Of a DNA stretch of 11,660 bases, positions 7,762 through 11,660 are shown one piece after another (the first letter of the stretch is position 1; each line of letters begins with the position of its first letter). The stretch is from positions 1 through 11,660 of the forward strand of contig DGTB01000145.1 in assembly GCA_002394185.1 (NCBI GenBank). Reading direction: 5' to 3'. The notes beneath the pieces are model-generated. The model was not told the origin of the DNA. It was given only the letters and a program-made list of their open reading frames with translations, and did no database searches. A program made the translations under genes and the position numbers. The DNA comes from Bacteroidales bacterium UBA4347. Its GTDB lineage: Bacteria; Bacteroidota; Bacteroidia; Bacteroidales; P3.

Positions 7762-7793
7762 TTTCTTCATATTGGAAAATAGTTGTATCTTTG
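7762..7793 (+). promoter_or_regulatory. Promoter of the thiamin-salvage operon
   Basis: TATCTTTG at 7786-7793 matches the Bacteroidetes -7 consensus TAnnTTTG exactly. The -33 position is weaker: a T-rich stretch with TTTC near 7762-7765, about 20 bp upstream. Transcription would begin near 7799, right at the 5' edge of the riboswitch aptamer. Confidence 0.65.
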
Positions 7794-7799
7794 CACCAG

Positions 7800-7906
7800 A
7801 TTCAACGAGCATAGGGGTGCTCTTATGTAGCTCACAATGAGCGCAAAGAAGCTGAGAACATACCCTTCAAACTTGATCGGGATAATGCCCGCGTAAGGAA
7901 ATGAAT
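7800..7906 (+). ncRNA. TPP riboswitch (THI element)
   Basis: The leader carries the conserved TPP aptamer blocks in order: GGGGTGCTC (7814-7822), a variable stem with GCTCA/TGAGC (7830-7834 with 7838-7842, loop CAA), GCTGAGA (7851-7857), ACCCTT (7862-7867), CTTGATC (7872-7878), GGATAATGCC (7880-7889) and GCG (7891-7893). GGGG pairs with the CCC of ACCCTT (P2). ATTCA at 7800-7804 can pair with TGAAT at 7902-7906 as the closing stem. The only Shine-Dalgarno-like sequence for the downstream gene, AAGGA at 7895-7899, lies inside the 3' arm, and there is no room for a terminator before ATG 7908. TPP binding therefore probably blocks ribosome access rather than ending transcription. The controlled genes encode thiamin uptake and pyrophosphorylation, consistent with feedback by TPP. 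Confidence 0.95.
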
Positions 7907-7907
7907 T

Positions 7908-10187
7908 ATGGAACACACAAAGAATAGCTGTGGCCGCTATCGCTTTTTCAAGGCCACCAGGATTAGCCGCCAGCAGATGATAGCCTGCTGCGCATTGGCA
8001 GTTTCTTTCTTTTTCGGCAACAACGCCTTTGCCCAGACCAAAGACACGGTGAAGACCCTCGAGGAGGTGATGATTTCGGCCTCGCGCGCCGACAACAAAA
8101 CGCCGCTCACCACCACCACCATCGACCGCCAGACCCTCGACGACAACAAGATTGCCGTCTCGATGCCCTACATGCTCGAGCTGCAACCCTCGGTGGTCGT
8201 CACCGGCGAAAACGGCCCCACCGGCGAAACCAAAATCAGCATCCGCGGCGTCAGCGCCTCTCGTATCAACGTCAACATCAACGGCATCACCCTCAATGAC
8301 CCGGAGAGCCAGGAAGTCTTTTGGTACAATATCCCCAACCTGGGCGGCATGGCACAGAGCCTGCAGCTCCAGCGCGGTGTCGGAGCCTCCACAGGCGGTT
8401 CGCCCTCCTTCGGCGGCGCCATGAACCTCCAGACCTTCAACGCCAGCCAGTCGCCCTACGGCAACGTCGACTTCGGCTTCGGCTCTTGGAACACCATGAC
8501 CCAGGGATTCACCGTCGGCACGGGACTGCTCAAACACGGATTCTCCTTCGATGCCGCCTACAACGGCACCACCTCCGACGGCTTTATCCGCGGCAGCGGC
8601 GCCGACCAACGAAGCCTCTTCCTTACCGCCGGCTACTATGGCGAACGCTCCATCCTCAAAGCCGTCTTCATCATGGGACACCAAACCACCGGCATCACGT
8701 GGAATGGCGCCTATGCCGCCGACCTCGACAACGACCGCCTCTATAACCCCGCAGGCGAATACTACGACGCTGCCGGCAACCGCCACTACTACCAAGACGA
8801 GAACGACAACTACAACCAACGCCACTACCAGCTCTACTACACCTACCTCGCCTCCGAACGGCTCACCCTCAACGCAGCCTTCGACTTCACCCACGGCGAC
8901 GGCTACTACGAGAACTACCGCTACAACAAGAAAGTCAAACAATACGGACTCACCCTCCTCAACGGCAACGCCAAAAGCGACTTTATCCACCGCAAGGAGA
9001 TGCTCAATTCCGCCTATACCGGCACCCTCTCGGCCCACTACACCCCCACCGGGAAGACCACCTTCGACTTCGGCGAGACCTTCGTCTACTACACCGGCAA
9101 CCACTTCGGCAACCTCCTTTGGGCCATGGACAGCGTAGCCCTCAACGGCCAATACCTCGAAGTCGACAAAGCCAACCCCTTCGAGTGGTATCGCAACCAA
9201 GGCGTCAAGAAAGACAACACCTTCTTCGCCAAAATGAACAACGAATTCGCCGACGACCTCAACATCTATGCCGAAGCCCAGCTGCGCAATGTCGACTACG
9301 CCCTCTACGGCCTCGAGGCCGATCGCGAGAACCTCGACTTCCATCAGAAATACCTCTTCTTCAACCCCAAACTCGGCGTCAACTACCTCCTCTTCGACCG
9401 CCACCGGTTCTATGCCGTGGCCGGCCTCGTCAGCCGCGAACCCACACGCTCCGACATCAAGGAGACCTATCTCGAAGGCGACACCATCAAGGCCGAAACC
9501 ATGCTCGATTTCGAACTGGGATACAGCCTCGGCAACGAGCACTTCGCCTTCAACGCCAACCTCTACGCCATGCTCTACAAAGACCAGCTCACCCCCTCGG
9601 GCAACTACTCCCCCAGCGGCTATGCCCTGATGGAGAATGTCGACAAGAGCTACCGCATCGGTATCGAGCTCACCGGCGGCTACCGCGTCAACAGCCTCCT
9701 GGCCCTCGACGCCAACCTCACCCTCAGCACCAACCGCATCCTCGACTACACCTGCATGGTCACCACCGACGACTGGAGCGACAAACAGCTTGTCAACTTC
9801 GGCAACACCGACCTCTCCCTCTCGCCCTCCCTCATCGGCGCCGCCATCGTCACCATCACCCCCCTCAAGGACGCCAAACTGCAACTCATCGGCAAATATG
9901 TAGGCAGCCAGTACGCCGACAACTCCGGCCGCGAGGAAATGAAGGTCGACCCCTACTTCCTGCTCAACGCCCGCGCCAGCTATATCTTCCACCTCGGAAA
10001 GGGATGGCAGAACGAGCGCCAGCTTGAACTCCAGTTCGCCGTCAACAACATCCTCGACCACGACTACCGCCTCTCGGCCTACGCCTCCTCCACCGTCGAC
10101 CCCCTCACCGGTGCCTTCACCTACGACCGCACCTTCTTCCAACAGCCCGGCATCAACTTCATGGGCCGCGTAATCTACCGGTTCTAA
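7908..10187 (+). CDS. TonB-dependent outer-membrane receptor, predicted thiamin (or thiamin derivative) uptake
   Basis: The 759-residue protein has a basic n-region and hydrophobic core (IACCALAVSFFFGNN) with a likely signal-peptidase cut after AFA, residue 42. A TonB-box-like segment (LEEVMISASRA) and a plug domain follow (about 50-178, with TKISIRGVSASRINVNINGI in part and LQRGVGASTGGSPSFGGAMNLQT in part). The rest (~185-759) is strand- and aromatic-rich and ends GRVIYRF, with the terminal Phe typical of outer-membrane barrels. Such receptors import scarce ligands using energy from TonB-ExbBD. There is no carboxypeptidase-like N-terminal domain and no SusD partner, so it is not a glycan (SusC) system. 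Ligand specificity is inferred from the TPP riboswitch directly in front and from pnuT and thiN behind, an arrangement known in Bacteroidetes. The start at 7908 fits AAGGA 8 nt upstream and gives a charged n-region. ATG 7977 (residue 24) would give a signal peptide lacking basic residues. Confidence 0.92.
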   Translation: MEHTKNSCGRYRFFKATRISRQQMIACCALAVSFFFGNNAFAQTKDTVKTLEEVMISASRADNKTPLTTTTIDRQTLDDNKIAVSMPYMLELQPSVVVTGENGPTGETKISIRGVSASRINVNINGITLNDPESQEVFWYNIPNLGGMAQSLQLQRGVGASTGGSPSFGGAMNLQTFNASQSPYGNVDFGFGSWNTMTQGFTVGTGLLKHGFSFDAAYNGTTSDGFIRGSGADQRSLFLTAGYYGERSILKAVFIMGHQTTGITWNGAYAADLDNDRLYNPAGEYYDAAGNRHYYQDENDNYNQRHYQLYYTYLASERLTLNAAFDFTHGDGYYENYRYNKKVKQYGLTLLNGNAKSDFIHRKEMLNSAYTGTLSAHYTPTGKTTFDFGETFVYYTGNHFGNLLWAMDSVALNGQYLEVDKANPFEWYRNQGVKKDNTFFAKMNNEFADDLNIYAEAQLRNVDYALYGLEADRENLDFHQKYLFFNPKLGVNYLLFDRHRFYAVAGLVSREPTRSDIKETYLEGDTIKAETMLDFELGYSLGNEHFAFNANLYAMLYKDQLTPSGNYSPSGYALMENVDKSYRIGIELTGGYRVNSLLALDANLTLSTNRILDYTCMVTTDDWSDKQLVNFGNTDLSLSPSLIGAAIVTITPLKDAKLQLIGKYVGSQYADNSGREEMKVDPYFLLNARASYIFHLGKGWQNERQLELQFAVNNILDHDYRLSAYASSTVDPLTGAFTYDRTFFQQPGINFMGRVIYRF

Positions 10188-10844
10188 ATGAATATTCTGG
10201 ACATCATCGGCGCCGCCATCGGTTTGGTCTATGTCTTCAGCGAGTATAGGGCAAACCGATGGTTCTGGCCGTCGAGCCTGCTGATGGCGGCCTTCTACGC
10301 CGTCATCAACTTCCGCATCGGCTGGTACGCCAACACCGGCATCTGCATCTACAATTTCCTCATCTCCATCTACGGCCTCCTGGCGTGGCGCGGCATAGTG
10401 GAGCGCCGGCAGAAGATGGAGCGCCGGCATCCTGCCGGCAAGGACAATGCCGAACCGCTGGGTGATGCCGGCAAGGTGCCGGCGGTCCAAGAGATGCCGG
10501 CGGTCCAGGAAGAGCGCCCCGTCAGCTCCTGCCCCCTGCGCTACTGGCCGTGGCTCCTCCTGGCCACCGCCGCGCTCACCCTCCTCTTCCGCTGGCTGCT
10601 GGCCCTGATGGGCGAGGCCACCATGCCCCTCCTCGACGGCCTCAGCGCCGCCCTCGGCATCGTCGGCATGTGGATGCTGGCGCAGAAATACTGGCAGCAG
10701 TGGCTCTTCTGGCTCGTCAGCGAGCCCATCCTCGCCTACATCTATTTCTCCACAGGCTACACCGCCTCCGCCGTCATGTATGTCATTTACGAAGTGTTTG
10801 TCATAATGGGTATCATCCGATGGAAAAAACTCAGCATATCGTAA
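10188..10844 (+). CDS. pnuT: Predicted thiamin transporter PnuT (PnuC family)
   Basis: The 218-residue inner-membrane protein is related to the nicotinamide-riboside transporter PnuC. Recognisable segments are WFWPSSLLMAAFYAVINFRIG (in two parts, residues 25-45), YANTGICIYNFLISIYGLLAW (48-67), WPWLLLATAALTLLFRWLLAL (120-140), GLSAALGIVGMWMLAQKYW (151-169) and FWLVSEPILAYIYFSTGYTAS (174-194). These give about six to seven membrane spans, with the Trp-rich ends typical of the family. PnuT is thought to move thiamin across the inner membrane by facilitated diffusion, with trapping by pyrophosphorylation. ATG 10188 directly follows the receptor's TAA, and the gene overlaps thiN by 25 bp, so translation is probably coupled. 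An unusual hydrophilic loop (about 71-117) is encoded by repetitive DNA and appears longer than in relatives I know. Specificity for thiamin rather than nicotinamide riboside rests on context. Confidence 0.92.
   Translation: MNILDIIGAAIGLVYVFSEYRANRWFWPSSLLMAAFYAVINFRIGWYANTGICIYNFLISIYGLLAWRGIVERRQKMERRHPAGKDNAEPLGDAGKVPAVQEMPAVQEERPVSSCPLRYWPWLLLATAALTLLFRWLLALMGEATMPLLDGLSAALGIVGMWMLAQKYWQQWLFWLVSEPILAYIYFSTGYTASAVMYVIYEVFVIMGIIRWKKLSIS
10400..10507 (+). repeat. GCCGGC-rich repeat cluster inside pnuT
   Basis: Two copies of GGAGCGCCGGCA (10400-10411 and 10418-10429) and two copies of TGCCGGCGGTCCA (10477-10489 and 10495-10507) are each offset by exactly 18 bp, so each pair preserves the reading frame. 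Between them lies a perfect inverted repeat, GCCGGCA (10423-10429) with TGCCGGC (10433-10439) and a 3-nt loop. A further TGCCGGC is at 10466-10472. The second pair encodes VPAVQE/MPAVQE. The cluster lies in the predicted loop between membrane spans. Confidence 0.85.
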
Positions 10845-11521
10845 TCCTCGCCGCCGGCGACTTCCCCACCCACCCCGTGCCCCTGCGCGCACTGCGCGAG
10901 GCCGACTTCGTCGTCTGCTGCGACAGCGCCTACGGCAAGTGGAAAACGGAAAACGGAAAGCGGAAAATGGAAATGCCGTTCGTCGTCATCGGCGACGGCG
11001 ACTCCCTGCCCGAGGCCGACAAGCATGCCCTGGGCAACCGCTGGATCCAGGTCGACGAGCAGGACTACAACGACCTCCACAAGGCCATGGCCTACGCGAT
11101 GAGCGGAACATGGAACACGGAACGTGGAACACTGCCGGATGCGCCAGCCCACTTTCCGCTCCACATCACCATCCTCGGCGCCACAGGCCGCCGCGAGGAC
11201 CACACGCTGGGCAACATCTCCTACCTCGTCACCTTCGCCGAAGAGTACCCGGGCGTCGACATCGAGATGCTCACCGACCACGGCCGCTTCTGCACCTTCA
11301 GCGGCACACGCACCTTCAGCGCCTTCCCCCACCAGCAGGTGTCCATCTTCACCCTCGACGCCGCCACCGCCGTCAGCTCCGAAGGCCTCCGCTGGCCCCT
11401 CGACCGCTTCCGCCCCACGCGCTGGTGGCAGGCCACACTCAACGACGTGCTGGCCGACAGTTTCACCCTCGCGTCCAACGGCCCCGTCATCGTCTTCCGC
11501 ACATACGACCCCAAGCGCTGA
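10820..11521 (+). CDS. thiN: Thiamin pyrophosphokinase
   Basis: The 233-residue cytoplasmic enzyme transfers pyrophosphate from ATP to thiamin, producing TPP. Family features are present: VVCCDSA (31-37), the metal-binding IGDGDSLP (57-64), QVDEQDYNDLHKAM (77-90), ILGATGRREDHTLGNISYL (118-136, the longest family signature), LTDHGRF (151-157) and a beta-rich C-terminal thiamin-binding region with QVSIFTLD, GLRWPL and DSFTLASNG. The frame is open from 10550, but ATG 10820, overlapping the pnuT end by 25 bp, gives the expected start MEKTQHIVILAAGDFP. Two stretches look foreign to the family: residues 40-52, encoded by five heptamers, and residues 95-114, which include four more heptamers. Neither breaks the reading frame nor removes a recognised catalytic motif, so the enzyme is probably functional. 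As the last gene of the riboswitch operon it provides metabolic trapping of imported thiamin. Confidence 0.94.
   Translation: MEKTQHIVILAAGDFPTHPVPLRALREADFVVCCDSAYGKWKTENGKRKMEMPFVVIGDGDSLPEADKHALGNRWIQVDEQDYNDLHKAMAYAMSGTWNTERGTLPDAPAHFPLHITILGATGRREDHTLGNISYLVTFAEEYPGVDIEMLTDHGRFCTFSGTRTFSAFPHQQVSIFTLDAATAVSSEGLRWPLDRFRPTRWWQATLNDVLADSFTLASNGPVIVFRTYDPKR
10941..10975 (+). repeat. Heptamer tandem array 1 (GGAAAAY-type) inside thiN
   Basis: There are five consecutive 7-bp units: GGAAAAC, GGAAAAC, GGAAAGC, GGAAAAT and GGAAATG. They encode the Lys/Glu/Met-rich stretch WKTENGKRKMEM between the CDSA and GDGDS motifs. Because 7 is not a multiple of 3, the units are read in changing phase, and gain or loss of one unit would shift the frame. 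Confidence 0.9.
11102..11160 (+). repeat. Heptamer tandem array 2 (GGAACRY-type) bounded by a 7-bp inverted repeat, inside thiN
   Basis: There are four consecutive 7-bp units at 11105-11132: GGAACAT, GGAACAC, GGAACGT and GGAACAC. The block between AGCGGAA (11102-11108) and its complement TTCCGCT (11154-11160) encodes residues 95-114. That is about the stretch that seems extra between the KAMAYAM helix and the ITILGATG strand of thiamin pyrophosphokinases. Confidence 0.85.
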
Positions 11522-11580
11522 CCCTCCTCCCATCCCCCCCCCTATCCACCATCCCAACAGGGGTCAAAACCCTACCCGAG
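11522..11580. other. Non-coding tail after thiN
   Basis: A pyrimidine-rich stretch contains a run of nine C (11534-11542). A very small hairpin (GGGT 11561-11564 with ACCC 11569-11572, loop CAAA) lacks a following T tract, so I do not call a terminator for the thiamin operon. No gene is visible. Confidence 0.5.
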
Positions 11581-11653
11581 ACGGCCCCGATACGGCCGTT
11601 CTTATATTGTTCTTATATTGTTTACAAATTGTTCGCATATTGTTCTTATATCC
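11581..11653. repeat. 11-bp-period tandem repeat array at the right edge
   Basis: Five adjacent 11-bp units occupy 11599-11653: TTCTTATATTG, TTCTTATATTG, TTTACAAATTG, TTCGCATATTG and TTCTTATATCC. The first two are identical. Just before them, ACGGCC at 11581 and again at 11592 repeats with the same 11-bp spacing, and ACGGCCGT at 11592-11599 is a palindrome. The array is AT-rich against a GC-rich neighbourhood and runs almost to the window edge, so it may continue beyond it. Confidence 0.85.
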
Positions 11654-11660
11654 TCAATAT

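Noticed and set aside
10550..10819. Upstream in-frame extension of thiN
   Set aside because: Lies entirely within pnuT in another frame and is Arg/His/Pro-rich; ATG 10820 gives the normal thiamin pyrophosphokinase start.
7767..10892. A 1041-codon open frame on the minus strand across the receptor and pnuT
   Set aside because: It is codon-aligned with the two sense genes, which share a frame. Genes here strongly prefer C-ending codons and avoid TTA, CTA and TCA, so antisense stops vanish. Its translation is Val/Glu/Gly/Asp-rich with no domain logic, and the opposite strand has a riboswitch, signal peptide, plug and barrel motifs.
11559..11573. Possible terminator after thiN
   Set aside because: Only 4-5 bp of stem and no T tract follow; too weak to call.

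Overview
The window looks like chromosomal DNA from a fairly GC-rich member of the Bacteroidales. The signs are a type IX secretion (T9SS) type A sorting domain at the left edge, a gliding-motility-type (type B) C-terminal domain on a large secreted protein, TAnnTTTG promoter elements with little use of Shine-Dalgarno sites, and a thiamin-salvage operon in the typical Bacteroidetes arrangement. I cannot place the genus.

Layout, left to right. (1) 2-322 (+): the 3' end of a surface protein gene carrying a T9SS type A sorting domain. (2) 415-576 (+): a small gene of 53 codons, ending just before a very strong bidirectional hairpin terminator at 607-650. (3) 669-2431 (-): kdsD followed by lptB, 23 bp apart. 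They join the first step of Kdo synthesis to the ATPase that powers lipopolysaccharide export. (4) 2522-4726 (+): recQ, divergent from kdsD, with a canonical Bacteroidetes promoter in the short shared intergenic region. (5) 4781-7756 (+): a 991-residue secreted multidomain protein with a type B T9SS domain. (6) 7786-11521 (+): a thiamin-salvage operon made of a promoter, a TPP riboswitch, a TonB-dependent outer-membrane receptor, the inner-membrane transporter PnuT and thiamin pyrophosphokinase ThiN. The three genes are tightly coupled (0-bp junction, then a 25-bp overlap). The inferred route is capture of thiamin at the outer membrane, import by PnuT, pyrophosphorylation to TPP by ThiN, and feedback shut-off by TPP binding the leader RNA. 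(7) 11522-11660: a non-coding tail ending in an 11-bp-period tandem repeat array.

Most of the window is ordinary core-genome content. The least explained feature is repeat-derived sequence in the distal part of the thiamin operon. pnuT has 12-13-bp GCCGGC-containing direct repeats offset by exactly 18 bp, inside a predicted loop. thiN has two separate heptamer arrays (GGAAAAY x5 and GGAACRY x4), the second enclosed by a 7-bp inverted repeat, and both fall where the protein departs from the family pattern. The 11-bp array follows the operon. I see no phage, IS element, CRISPR array, tRNA or rRNA, and no convincing new multi-gene system.
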